The position numbers and the translations under genes are program-made. A stretch of DNA of 64,000 bases from Amorphoplanes digitatis (lineage in GTDB: Bacteria > Actinomycetota > Actinomycetes > Mycobacteriales > Micromonosporaceae): assembly GCF_014205335.1 (NCBI RefSeq), contig NZ_JACHNH010000001.1:6504501-6568500 (forward strand), given 5' to 3'. Below, piece by piece: positions 17,173-26,025 of the stretch. The notes beneath the pieces were generated by a model. The model had not been told where the DNA came from and made no database searches. It worked only from the letters and a program-made list of their open reading frames with translations. How positions within the stretch are numbered: position 1 is the first letter of the stretch; the number at the start of each line of letters is the position of its first letter.

Positions 17173-18150
17173 ATGATGGTGCGCATGGCGGCCCGGGCGA
17201 CACTGGATTCGGTCCGCATCGTCCAGCAGGGCGCGGAGCTGCACGTTCACGGCTGGGCCGCGGGGACCGAGGGGCTCGGACCGGTGGCGTACCGGGACAC
17301 CCCGGGTAGGTGGGCCGAGGCCGCGCGCGGCGACGCGCAGCCGCCGCTGGACGCGGTCGCGGTCGCCCTGGTCTGTTGCGGACTGTCCCTCGTGGTGGCC
17401 TGGTCGTTCGTGCCCGGGCTGGGCCAGGGCGCCTTCCTCGGCGGCGCCGTCGTCACCCTGCTGGCCTGCGCCGTCCTGGTCTGGCTGCGCCTGCGGGCCA
17501 CCGGCTCCGCCCGGCGGGCCCGCGCCCGGCTCCGGCAGACCGGCGACGTCTACCGGCTGACCGGCGCCGGCGAGCAGCAGCGGCTCCGCAAGCTCCTGGA
17601 GACCGTCGAGAGCCTTGACGCCATCCTGGTGGACCTGCACCGGTTCCAGGTCGGCGGCCGGCGGCCGATGGTTGACCTGGCCGAGCTGCAACGGGCCGCC
17701 GCCCGCGCCCTGCTGACCGTGGCGGCGCAGCTGAGCATCCTCCAGTCCATCGGCGCCGAACGGCGCAAGACCCGCACCACGGCGCAGCGCCTGCGGGCCA
17801 TCGATCCGGGCCTGCGCGCGAAGCTCGGCCAGGCCGACGCCGCGCTGGCCCGCAGCATGAAGCTGGTCGAGGACGAGATGAAGCCGGTGGTCCGGGACCT
17901 CAAGCAGATGACGGCCCTGGCCGGCGACATGCTCGACACCTGGCGCTACCAGCTGCGGCGACGGGCCGAGGAGGAGCACGCACACCGGGTGCTGCGCGAT
18001 GCCTGGACCGTGCTGGACGGCTCGGCCGACCAGCGGGAGTCGGCCGCGGACAGCGACTGGCGCAGCGAGATCATGGCGACGATGCAGGCACTGAGGGCGC
18101 TCATCGACCAGTACGGCCCGGACTTCCTCCCTCCGCCCGACCACGCGTGA
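17173..18150 (+). CDS. Two-helix membrane protein with cytoplasmic helical domain, unknown function
   Basis: A 325-residue protein I do not recognise. After about 55 polar residues there are two adjacent hydrophobic helices (VAVALVCCGLSLVVAWSFV and FLGGAVVTLLACAVLVWL), then a long charged alpha-helical domain (about 115-325) rich in Arg, Leu and Glu, probably cytoplasmic. Start choice is uncertain, since ATGs at 17173, 17176 and 17185 and a GTG at 17179 are clustered and only a weak GGG lies upstream. Its 3' end overlaps the convergent serine-hydrolase-like gene by 50 bp. Confidence 0.6.
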   Translation: MMVRMAARATLDSVRIVQQGAELHVHGWAAGTEGLGPVAYRDTPGRWAEAARGDAQPPLDAVAVALVCCGLSLVVAWSFVPGLGQGAFLGGAVVTLLACAVLVWLRLRATGSARRARARLRQTGDVYRLTGAGEQQRLRKLLETVESLDAILVDLHRFQVGGRRPMVDLAELQRAAARALLTVAAQLSILQSIGAERRKTRTTAQRLRAIDPGLRAKLGQADAALARSMKLVEDEMKPVVRDLKQMTALAGDMLDTWRYQLRRRAEEEHAHRVLRDAWTVLDGSADQRESAADSDWRSEIMATMQALRALIDQYGPDFLPPPDHA

Positions 18151-19312
18151 GCAGGGTGGCGATCCGGTCGGCGACGGTCTCGGCGGAGTTGACCTCCGTG
18201 GTGGTGCGGCCCCGGGTGGTGGCGACCGCGATGGCGATGTCCCGGCCGGGCAGGTAGGTCTGCACGGCGGAGTACCCGGCGAACGACGGTGTCTGCTGGA
18301 TCCAGCCGTTCTCGACGACGACGCCGAGCCCGAAGTGGCGGTCCTGGCTCTGGTGCACGCAGATCGTCGCCGGGCAGGTACCGGTCCGTTCGCCGAGGCC
18401 GACAGTGCCCGGGTCGAGCTGGGTGCGCAGGGCGCGGGCGGAGATGAGGCGGCCGGTGCCGACGGCCCGCGCGGAGGCGCCCAGGTCGCAGATGTCCGAG
18501 GTCAGGACGGCGCCCGCGGCGGTGGTCCACGACGGGTTCCAGTAGGTCGAGTCCTCGAACCGGCCGCGCTCGATGGTGTATCCGTGCAGCACCGGGCCCG
18601 GGATGTACGCGGTGTCCGCGCCGACGGTCGACCGGAGGCCGAGCGGGTTCAGCACCCGCTGCCGGAGCAGCCTTCCCACATCGGTGCCGGTGACGCGTTC
18701 GAGGACCTGGCCGAGGATGACGAAGTTGGCGTGCGAGTAGCTCCAGTTGGTGCCGGGCGTGTACCACGCGGGGCGGGCCAGGGCGAGGTCGATGAGCTCG
18801 CGCTCGCTCCAGTGCCGGAACGGGTCGGCGTAGAGCCGGGCGACGAACGGCGGGTAGCTCTCGTAGTCGGGATATCCGGACGTGCTGCTGCCCAGCATGC
18901 GCAGCGTGACCTTGTCGGCGTGGGGCAGCGACGGCAGCCAGCGCGCGATCGGGTCGTCGAGCGTCACGGTGCCCTCGTCGACAAGTTGCAGCAGCACGAC
19001 GTTCAGGTACGCGATGGCGACCGCCCCGATGCGGAAGCGCATGTCCGTGGTCGCCGGCACCCCGGCCATCGACTCGCCGACGGCGGCGGTCACCACCTCA
19101 CGCCCGCCGACCGTCACCCGGACCAGGGCCGCGCTGAGGCCGAGCTCCCGCCGGGTCGACCGGGCGATGTCCACGATCGCCGCGGCGGTGCCGCGCGGGC
19201 TCGCGGTCGCCGCGCATCCGGCCGGCCGTACGCCGGCGCCGGCCGGGGTGACCCAGCACGTGGCCGCCGCCAGAACGGTGACCGTCAGTACGGACAAGGC
19301 TACTCGTCGCAT
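18101..19312 (-). CDS. Secreted serine beta-lactamase/DD-peptidase-fold protein lacking catalytic motifs
   Basis: A 403-residue exported protein with a signal peptide (about 1-26) and the overall order of class C beta-lactamase/esterase-type hydrolases. The SxxK nucleophile motif is replaced by A-V-A-I (residues 97-100 in FRIGAVAIAY). YxN reads Y-S-H (192-194), and the usual H/K-T/S-G triad near the C-terminus reads TPSFAGYSA without the His or Lys. The rest of the fold (VDEGTVTLDDPIARWLP, PGTNWSYSHANFVILGQVL, NPLGLRST) is well kept and uninterrupted, so this looks like a stable non-catalytic paralogue rather than a decayed gene. It may bind peptidoglycan or another ligand; that is inference. 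Confidence 0.8.
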   Translation of the reverse strand: MRRVALSVLTVTVLAAATCWVTPAGAGVRPAGCAATASPRGTAAAIVDIARSTRRELGLSAALVRVTVGGREVVTAAVGESMAGVPATTDMRFRIGAVAIAYLNVVLLQLVDEGTVTLDDPIARWLPSLPHADKVTLRMLGSSTSGYPDYESYPPFVARLYADPFRHWSERELIDLALARPAWYTPGTNWSYSHANFVILGQVLERVTGTDVGRLLRQRVLNPLGLRSTVGADTAYIPGPVLHGYTIERGRFEDSTYWNPSWTTAAGAVLTSDICDLGASARAVGTGRLISARALRTQLDPGTVGLGERTGTCPATICVHQSQDRHFGLGVVVENGWIQQTPSFAGYSAVQTYLPGRDIAIAVATTRGRTTTEVNSAETVADRIATLLTRGRAEGGSPGRTGR

Positions 19313-19433
19313 TTATTCACTTTATCGGAGTTTTGCCCGAATCTGACCGCGACGGCCATCTCATCTCCTGTACCCGGTGGCGGCCCGGCCGATGAGGGGT
19401 CTGACGAAATTCAGCTCCGGAAAGGGAACAGGC

Positions 19434-21050
19434 GTGCGCTTCGGTCGTGCAGGTGTTGGTAGGCGGCTCGGTGCCGCGTTCTCCGTGCTCATGGCACTGA
19501 TGATCGTCGCCGCGGGCGTGGGCTGGTGGGCGATGGCGCGCCAGCAGCAGGCCCAGCAGGACCTCACCGACCTCCAGTCGGTGCAGCAGGACGTGAAGCT
19601 CGCCGAGTACCAGATGGCGGACATCTCCGGCTGGCAGGGGCTGGTCGTCGCCGACGTCGCCACCTACGGGCCGGCCGTTGGCCTGGGCAAGGACAGCTTC
19701 AACCGCACGGAGGAGCTCCACGCCAAGGACGCGCTGTACGAGAGCTTCAAGAAGGCGCACACCGCGCACATGACCCCCGCCGAGCAGGCACTGTACGCCA
19801 AGCTCAAGCCCGCGTGGGACGACTTCTTCGCCTGGGACGAGAAGATCATGGCGTGGATCGGCGACGACAGCCGGGCCGGCCGGGTCAAGGCGATGGACGC
19901 CATCAACGACGGCCCCGCGGCCGAGTCGCTCGGCACCATCTACGACACGACCACCGCCCTCGGCAAGTCCGTCGACAAGCGCATGGAGACCGCCCGCAAG
20001 GAGAGCAAGGACGCGCAGCGCCTGGGCCAGTACGCCCTCGGCGGCGCGCTGCTCGTCGCGCTGGCTCTGGCCGTCGCGCTGAGCATCCTGGTCACCCGGT
20101 CCGTGGTCCGGCCGCTGTCGGTCGTCGTCAGCGCGCTCGGCCGGCTCGCCAAGGGCGACCTCACCGCCAAGGTCGACGTCCGGAGCAAGGACCAGCTCGG
20201 CAGGCTCGGCGACGCGCTGAACGAGACAATCGACTCGCTGCGCGACACGGTAGGCGCCGTCTCCGGGCACGCCGACTCGCTCGCCGTCGCCTCCGACGAC
20301 CTGTCCCGGGTGTCCGAGCGGATCGCCACGTCGGCCGACGAGACCAGCGCGCAGGCACAGGAGGTCACCCGGGCCGCGACCCAGGTGTCGGCGAACGTCA
20401 ATACGGTGGCCGCGGGAAGCTCCGAGATGGGCACCGCGATCCGCGAGATCGCGCAGAACGCCGGCGAGGCCGCCGCCGTCGCGGCCGAGGCGGTCCGCGT
20501 GGCACAGGCGACGAACGAGACGGTCGGCAAGCTCGGCACCTCCTCGGCCGAGGTGGGCAACGTCGTCAAGCTGATCAACGCGATCGCGGAGCAGACCAAC
20601 CTGCTCGCGCTCAACGCCACGATCGAGGCCGCCCGGGCCGGCGAGGCCGGCAAGGGCTTCGCGGTCGTCGCCAGCGAGGTCAAGGACCTCGCGCAGGAGA
20701 CCGCGAAGGCGACCGGTGACATCTCGCAGCGGGTGGACGCGATCCAGGCCGACACGGCGAGCGCGGTGGAGGCGATCGAGCGGATCGCCGAGATCATCGA
20801 GCGGATCAGCGGGTACCAGACCCTGATCGCCGCCTCGGTCGAGGAGCAGACCGCCACCACCGGCGAGATGGGCCGCAACGTCGCCGAGGCCGCCGACAGC
20901 AGCCGGGACATCGCGACCACGATCGCCGCCGTCGCGCAGGCCGCGGAGATCACCACGGCGGGCGTGGGTCAGTCGCAGCAGTCCGCTGCGGACCTCGCCC
21001 GGATGGGCGGGGAACTGCGGGCCATCGTCGCCCGCTTCCAGCTGATCTGA
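19434..21050 (+). CDS. Methyl-accepting chemotaxis protein
   Basis: A 538-residue chemoreceptor. The first membrane helix is at about 10-32 (LGAAFSVLMALMIVAAGVGWW), followed by a helical periplasmic sensor of four-helix-bundle type. A second membrane helix (YALGGALLVALALAVALSIL), HAMP domain (VRPLSVVVSALGRLAKGDLTA) and cytoplasmic signalling bundle with the hairpin tip EQTNLLALNATIEAARAGE complete it. Glu/Gln pairs suitable for methylation flank the tip. The GTG at 19434 is preferred over 19377 because AAGGGA lies six bases upstream. No CheA/CheW genes are nearby, so it is an orphan receptor feeding a pathway encoded elsewhere. Its presence implies a motile stage. Confidence 0.92.
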   Translation: MRFGRAGVGRRLGAAFSVLMALMIVAAGVGWWAMARQQQAQQDLTDLQSVQQDVKLAEYQMADISGWQGLVVADVATYGPAVGLGKDSFNRTEELHAKDALYESFKKAHTAHMTPAEQALYAKLKPAWDDFFAWDEKIMAWIGDDSRAGRVKAMDAINDGPAAESLGTIYDTTTALGKSVDKRMETARKESKDAQRLGQYALGGALLVALALAVALSILVTRSVVRPLSVVVSALGRLAKGDLTAKVDVRSKDQLGRLGDALNETIDSLRDTVGAVSGHADSLAVASDDLSRVSERIATSADETSAQAQEVTRAATQVSANVNTVAAGSSEMGTAIREIAQNAGEAAAVAAEAVRVAQATNETVGKLGTSSAEVGNVVKLINAIAEQTNLLALNATIEAARAGEAGKGFAVVASEVKDLAQETAKATGDISQRVDAIQADTASAVEAIERIAEIIERISGYQTLIAASVEEQTATTGEMGRNVAEAADSSRDIATTIAAVAQAAEITTAGVGQSQQSAADLARMGGELRAIVARFQLI

Positions 21051-21111
21051 CCGGACCCGCACGCCGGTACGTGATGTCGCGTACTGGCGTGCGGCCGGTG
21101 TTCCGGGCAGC

Positions 21112-22233
21112 ATGGCGTGCGTGTCCCAGCCGTCACCGCTCCTCGCCGCCCGGCAGCACGCCCAGGCGCTCGCCGCCTCCGGCGATCTCGGCCAGGCGCG
21201 TGCCGCGCTCGAGCACGCCGTCGACCTGGGCCGCGCCAACCTCGGCGAGGACGATCCCGACGTGCTCGCCACCGCGCAGCAGCTCGCCGCGGTGCAGCGG
21301 CAGGCCGGCGACCCGTCCGGCGCGCGGCGGGTGCTGGAGGAGGCGCACGCCGCCGGGCAGTGGCGCCTCGGCGACACCGACCCGGTGATGCTCGGGATCT
21401 CGTTCGACCTCGGCGTGGTGGCCGAGGAGATGGAGAACCGGCACGAGGCCCGGCGTGCCTTCACCCGGGTGGCCGCGCACGGCCCGGCCGTGCTCGGCGC
21501 GGATCACTGGGCCGTCGTCCGCGCGCGCTCCTATCTGGGGGAAGACCCTCCGACGGTACGCATGGAGGTGCCCGCCGCCGAGCAGCACCGGTTCCAGGTA
21601 CCGCCGCAGCAATTCCCGGCGCCCGCGCCGCGGCATTTCCCGGCGCCCGCGCCGCGGCATTTCCCGGCGCCCGCGGCGGACCGTTACGAGCCGGTCCACT
21701 TCGAGCAGAGCCGCCATGATCATGGGCAGCGGCCCATGCCGCCGGTCACCTCGGCGCCCCCAGCCGCACCCGCACCGGCAAAGGCCGACGAATCGGCGTA
21801 CACAAGAAGGGCGCCGGCCCTCTTCGCGGCGATCGCCGCGGTCCTCGGGGTGATCATCGCCGTGGTCGCGCTGGTGGTCGTCCTCGCCGATCGAGGTGAC
21901 GATCCGGACACCGATGTGCCAACTCTCAGCGGCCCCGCCCCTACCGATGTGCGCATGCGTGACTACGGATCGTCGGTACGGCTGTTCTGGAGCGATCCGG
22001 CCAACGGCCGCGCGTCGTTCGTCGTGACCGGCAGCCAGACCGGCGAACAGCTCCGGCCGATGGGGAACGTCGGGCCGGGCACGACGTCGTTCGACCTCAA
22101 TGGACTCAACGCTGACCTGGACTATTGCTTCGCGATCGTGGCCGTCTACAGCACCACCCAGTTCTCCACCTCGCCTCAGACCTGCACCAGTCGATCGAAG
22201 AAATCGAAGGCGCCGTCGCCCGGCGCACGATGA
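21112..22233 (+). CDS. TPR - transmembrane - fibronectin type III-like protein
   Basis: A 373-residue protein. Residues 5-150 hold tetratricopeptide-like helices typical of NB-ARC/TPR proteins (AASGDLGQARAALEHAVDL; LAAVQRQAGDPSGARRVLEEAH). A Pro/His-rich linker with an 8-residue repeat (FPAPAPRH, about 168-190) follows. A hydrophobic helix lies at about 234-260, and a C-terminal extracytoplasmic fibronectin-III-like sandwich runs from VRMRDYGSSVRLFWSDP to CFAIVAVYS. The ATG at 21112 and GTG at 21121 are both possible starts. It begins a co-directional set with the Fn3-propeller, MoxR, DUF58 and transglutaminase genes. A link between cytosolic TPR and a surface Fn3 domain suggests a scaffold or sensor. 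Confidence 0.7.
   Translation: MACVSQPSPLLAARQHAQALAASGDLGQARAALEHAVDLGRANLGEDDPDVLATAQQLAAVQRQAGDPSGARRVLEEAHAAGQWRLGDTDPVMLGISFDLGVVAEEMENRHEARRAFTRVAAHGPAVLGADHWAVVRARSYLGEDPPTVRMEVPAAEQHRFQVPPQQFPAPAPRHFPAPAPRHFPAPAADRYEPVHFEQSRHDHGQRPMPPVTSAPPAAPAPAKADESAYTRRAPALFAAIAAVLGVIIAVVALVVVLADRGDDPDTDVPTLSGPAPTDVRMRDYGSSVRLFWSDPANGRASFVVTGSQTGEQLRPMGNVGPGTTSFDLNGLNADLDYCFAIVAVYSTTQFSTSPQTCTSRSKKSKAPSPGAR
21613..21676 (+). repeat. 24-bp in-frame tandem repeat
   Basis: Two perfect 24-bp copies (21613-21636 and 21637-21660) and a partial third lie inside the TPR/Fn3 gene, encoding the octapeptide FPAPAPRH. Length is a multiple of three, so copy-number change would not break the frame. Confidence 0.85.
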
Positions 22234-22345
22234 TCACTCTCGGCGATCTTCATAATCCACAAACGTGACTGGCGGGTGTCCACAACAACCCGCGTCCCCC
22301 TATGATGGCCTGCGTCCTACGGGCAAACGGGGAGGTAAGCAGGCC

Positions 22346-24985
22346 GTGGCAGGTGCAGATGTCGTGGTGCAGCAGCCCAGACGCCGTTGGCGCAGCCGCG
22401 GCGGCCTCGTCACCATAGGCACCGTCCTGAGCCTCGTCATCGGCCTCGGCCTCACCGTCCTGGGCCTCGGCGCCGCCGATCAGGCGGTCGCGAGCTTCGA
22501 TGCCGCCTCCTGGGTCTGGAGCCGGACCCAGGGCGAGGTCGCCCGCATCAACGGCGTCACCGCCCGCGTCGACACCCGCGTCGACGTGCCCAAGGCCCGC
22601 GGCCACGAGCTGCTGGTCACGCAGAACGACCGGTTCGTGATCCTGCGCGACCAGCAGACCGGCGTGATCAGCTCGATGGACCTCGCCACCCTCCAGGTCT
22701 TCGTGCGGCAGACGATGACGGCCGGCATCGGCGTCAGCGTCGCACTGCACGAGGACTCCGCCTTCGTCATCGACGCCGTGCAGGGCGAGGTGCGCCAGCT
22801 CGACCCGCGCCAGCTGACCCCGATCGGACAGTCCCTGCGCTTCCCGCCCGGCATCACCGGCGGGGTCTTCGACGGCGAGGGCCGACTGTGGATCGCCGCG
22901 CCCAGCGAGGGCACGGTCACCGCGATCAAGGCCGCTCCCCTGCCGGACGGCTCGGCCGGCGCCGGCGGCGGCGACCAGACCGTGGCCGGCCCGACCCGGG
23001 TGCGCACCGACCCGGTCGCGCCGGCGAGCCACGACCTGGCCATCTCCACCCTCGAGGACGGCGTCGCGGTGCTCAACCGCACCACCAACGCGCTGACCAC
23101 GATCCGCGACGACCGCAAGGCCGTCACCCCCCTGCCGCTGGCCGGCCCGGGAACGCTGCCCGCGCACACCGACGGCGCCGTCGTGCCGGTCACCGTCCCC
23201 GACGCCCGCCACGTCTACGCCGTGCGCGACGCCGCGCCGGTCGCGGACTTCGCGGTGCCCGGCGACGGCGCCGCGCTACAGCCCGCCGTCGCGTGGAAGG
23301 GCTACTTCTACGTCGCCGACGAGTCCACCGGCGCGGTGCACGTCTTCGACACCGCCGGCCGCGAGCAGACGGGCATCGGCTTCAAGACACCGGGCCCGCT
23401 CGAGCTCGAGGTCCGGGAGAACTACCTGTTCATCAACGCGCCGGGCTCCTCGACCGCCCGCGTCGTCGACGACGCGCACCGGGTGCGCGTCGTCGACAAG
23501 TACGCCGACGACGTCCTCGGTGGAGACCCGCCGCCCACCCCGCCGGACCCGCCGCCCCCGCCGAAGCCGAAGAAGCCGCCGGTCAGCGAGCCGGGCGCGC
23601 CGCGCGGCGTGCGCGCCGCCGCCGGCAACGCCGAGGCCCGGGTGACCTGGCAGGCCGCGGCCCCCAACGGCGCCGCGATCACCAGGTACGTGGTCGAGGG
23701 CGCGGGGCAGACGTTCCAGGTCGGCGCCAACCAGCGCGCCCTCAACGTCACCGGCCTGACCAACGGCGAGACCTACAAGTTCGCCGTGCACGCGGTCAAC
23801 AAGAAGGGCGACGGCCCGGCCCGCACCAGCAACTCGGTGCGGCCGACGGCCGAGGTGCCGGACCCGCCGGCCTCCGCCGCCGCCGAGGCGAAACCGGACG
23901 GCACCGTCCGGGTCACCTGGCCGGCCGCGAACGGCCAGGGCCTCGACATCGTCCGCTACGCGGTGACCGCCGTCAGCGACGGCACGTCGGCACCGATCGG
24001 CGAGGCCAAGGGCGACACCGGACTGACCATCAAGGACGGCGAGCTCGACTACGGCAAGCAGTACGCGTTCACCGTGGTGGCGATCAACGAGCGCGGCGCC
24101 GGCTCCAAGGCCTCGCCGGTCAGCAACAGCGTGGTGCCGTTCGCCAAGCCGGGCCGCCCGGAAAACATCGACGCGGCGACCGTCAGCGACCAGGCCGGCG
24201 CGATCAAGGTGACCTGGGCCGCGCCGGCGGAGAACGGCCGGCCCATCACCAAGTACGTGGTGGCGGCGGGCGGCAGGTCGACCGACGTCACCGACGGCAC
24301 CGGGGTGACCCTTACCGGGTTCGGCACCGGCGAGAGCATCGCCGTCGAGGTGCGTGCCGTCAACGAGGCCGGAGACGGCGAGGCCGCGACGGCGACCGCC
24401 CGGACGCTGCCGAAGCCGGTCGTGACGCTCACCGACACCTCGGCGACGTTCAACACCGCGACCGTGAGCTTCAGCGTCGAGGCCGGCGGCGCGGCGCCGA
24501 CCTGCACGGTGAAGGCCTCGGGCGGCGGCTCCGCGACCGGCAGCTGCTCCAGCCTCAAGGTGACCGGCCTGAAGCCGAGCACGGACTACACCCTCACGGT
24601 GACCGCGAAGACCGCCGCGGGCACCAGCGACGCGAAGTCCCGGGCGCAGCAGACCAGCGCGCTCTACGGCACCGCGACCTGCCGCAACGGCGAGAATGGC
24701 GACACTGCCACCTACTGCAACGAGGACCGCCCCGGGCGCAACGGCAACGAGATCTTCAGCGTCACCCGGCAGGACAACGGCAGTCAGGTGGGCTGGGCGG
24801 AGCCGGGCACCCGGCTGGAGGCGTACTGCAAGAAAAAGGGTGACTCCATCGACTCCTACATCTACAACAGCCACAAGGAGTCCGACTGGTGGATCCAGGT
24901 GAACTACTCCGGCAAGAACTACATCCCGTTCGCGTGGCTCAACCTCGACGGCGGCGACGACGTCAACGACCTGCCCACCTGCTGA
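22346..24985 (+). CDS. Membrane-anchored propeller / fibronectin-III surface protein
   Basis: An 879-residue protein. A single N-terminal anchor (about 21-43) is followed by a beta-propeller-like region (about 50-385). A Pro-rich hinge rich in PPPP and KPKKPP comes at about 393-412, then roughly four fibronectin type III domains (each with V-T-W and N-x-Y-x-F/V-x-V-x-A-x-N motifs) to about 775. A C-terminal SH3-like domain with four Cys, opening YGTATCRNGENGD, ends in DLPTC. The GTG at 22346 is chosen because GGAGGT at 22331-22336 is nine bases upstream; the frame is open to 22265 without a better site. It is an extracellular protein, likely a binding or scaffold component, 10 bp before moxR, so probably translated as one unit with the MoxR/DUF58/TG set. 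Confidence 0.8.
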   Translation: MAGADVVVQQPRRRWRSRGGLVTIGTVLSLVIGLGLTVLGLGAADQAVASFDAASWVWSRTQGEVARINGVTARVDTRVDVPKARGHELLVTQNDRFVILRDQQTGVISSMDLATLQVFVRQTMTAGIGVSVALHEDSAFVIDAVQGEVRQLDPRQLTPIGQSLRFPPGITGGVFDGEGRLWIAAPSEGTVTAIKAAPLPDGSAGAGGGDQTVAGPTRVRTDPVAPASHDLAISTLEDGVAVLNRTTNALTTIRDDRKAVTPLPLAGPGTLPAHTDGAVVPVTVPDARHVYAVRDAAPVADFAVPGDGAALQPAVAWKGYFYVADESTGAVHVFDTAGREQTGIGFKTPGPLELEVRENYLFINAPGSSTARVVDDAHRVRVVDKYADDVLGGDPPPTPPDPPPPPKPKKPPVSEPGAPRGVRAAAGNAEARVTWQAAAPNGAAITRYVVEGAGQTFQVGANQRALNVTGLTNGETYKFAVHAVNKKGDGPARTSNSVRPTAEVPDPPASAAAEAKPDGTVRVTWPAANGQGLDIVRYAVTAVSDGTSAPIGEAKGDTGLTIKDGELDYGKQYAFTVVAINERGAGSKASPVSNSVVPFAKPGRPENIDAATVSDQAGAIKVTWAAPAENGRPITKYVVAAGGRSTDVTDGTGVTLTGFGTGESIAVEVRAVNEAGDGEAATATARTLPKPVVTLTDTSATFNTATVSFSVEAGGAAPTCTVKASGGGSATGSCSSLKVTGLKPSTDYTLTVTAKTAAGTSDAKSRAQQTSALYGTATCRNGENGDTATYCNEDRPGRNGNEIFSVTRQDNGSQVGWAEPGTRLEAYCKKKGDSIDSYIYNSHKESDWWIQVNYSGKNYIPFAWLNLDGGDDVNDLPTC

Positions 24986-24995
24986 GGATCCGCCC

Positions 24996-25982
24996 GTGAG
25001 CACCGAACCCCTTCCGCCCCAGCACGTGCAGGGCTTCGCCGCCCTGGCCGCGCAGCTCGCCGACCGGATCGGCACCGTCGTGCTGGGCAAGCCCGAGGTG
25101 GTGCGGCTCGCGCTGACCGCCTTCTTCGCACAGGGCCACGTGCTGCTCGAGGACGTGCCCGGCGTCGGCAAGACCACCCTGGCCCGGGCCATCGCCGCGG
25201 CGGTACGCGGCCAGTGGCGCCGCATCCAGTTCACCCCCGACCTGCTGCCCTCCGACGTCTCCGGCGTGACGATCTTCAACCAGGCGAGCCGCGGCTTCGA
25301 GTTCCACCCTGGACCGGTCTTCGCCAACATCGTCATCGCCGACGAGATCAACCGCGCGTCGCCGAAGACCCAGTCGGCGCTGCTGGAGGTCATGGAGGAG
25401 CGCCGCGTCACCGTCGACGGCGTGCCGCACCCCGTGCCGCAGCCGTTCCTGGTCGTCGCGACGCAGAACCCGGTCGAGATGGACGGCACCTACCGGCTGC
25501 CGGAGGCACAGCTCGACCGTTTCCTGGTCAAGCTGTCGGTCGGCTATCCCTCCGAGGACATCGAGGTCGAGGTGCTGCGCGGGGCCGCGCTGCGCTCACC
25601 CGACACCCTGGAGCCGGTCACCGACACCGCCACCGTCGGCGAGATGGTGCGGATGGCGCAGCGGGTGCACATCGCCGACCCGCTCTACACGTACGCGGTA
25701 CGCCTCGCCGCCGCCACCCGCGACCACCCGCAGGTCCGCGTCGGCGTCAGCCCCCGCGGCGTGATCGCCCTGACCCGGGCCGCCTGCGCCTACGCGCTCA
25801 TCAACGGCCGGGGTTACGTGCTGCCCGAGGACCTCAAGACGCTTGTCGAGCCGGTGTTCGCGCACCGCGTGCTGCTCTCGCCCGACGCGCAGCTGCGCGG
25901 GGTCACCGCCACCGAGGTGCTCGACGACGCGGTGCGCTCGGTGCCGGTCCCGCTGCCCGACAACCAGAGCGTCGTGGCTTGA
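24996..25982 (+). CDS. moxR: MoxR-family AAA+ ATPase
   Basis: A 328-residue AAA+ protein. Walker A is DVPGVGKTT with Lys59, Walker B is IVIADEINRASPKTQSALLE, sensor 1 lies in VVATQNPVEMDGTYRLPEAQLDRF, and the lid domain ends with the conserved V-L-L-S-P...G-V-T-A-T-E-V-L-D-D-A tail. MoxR ATPases act as chaperones for metal insertion or assembly of partners containing VWA/DUF58 domains. The GTG start has GAGGA upstream. It sits between the Fn3 surface protein and the DUF58 protein, the standard order in actinobacteria. Confidence 0.93.
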   Translation: MSTEPLPPQHVQGFAALAAQLADRIGTVVLGKPEVVRLALTAFFAQGHVLLEDVPGVGKTTLARAIAAAVRGQWRRIQFTPDLLPSDVSGVTIFNQASRGFEFHPGPVFANIVIADEINRASPKTQSALLEVMEERRVTVDGVPHPVPQPFLVVATQNPVEMDGTYRLPEAQLDRFLVKLSVGYPSEDIEVEVLRGAALRSPDTLEPVTDTATVGEMVRMAQRVHIADPLYTYAVRLAAATRDHPQVRVGVSPRGVIALTRAACAYALINGRGYVLPEDLKTLVEPVFAHRVLLSPDAQLRGVTATEVLDDAVRSVPVPLPDNQSVVA

Positions 25983-26025
25983 CGCCCGGCACGGGCACGG
26001 CGCGGACGCGGACGGGCGGCGCGGC

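Noticed and set aside
14588..17203. 871-codon minus-strand frame opposite the debranching-type glycosidase
   Set aside because: Shadow frame with low-complexity translation; the plus-strand gene has a signal peptide, ribosome site and recognisable fold.
19313..19433. FliA-type -10 element (CCGATAAA on the minus strand near 19320) for the chemoreceptor gene
   Set aside because: It points away from the chemoreceptor and no matching -35 TAAA lies at the right distance.
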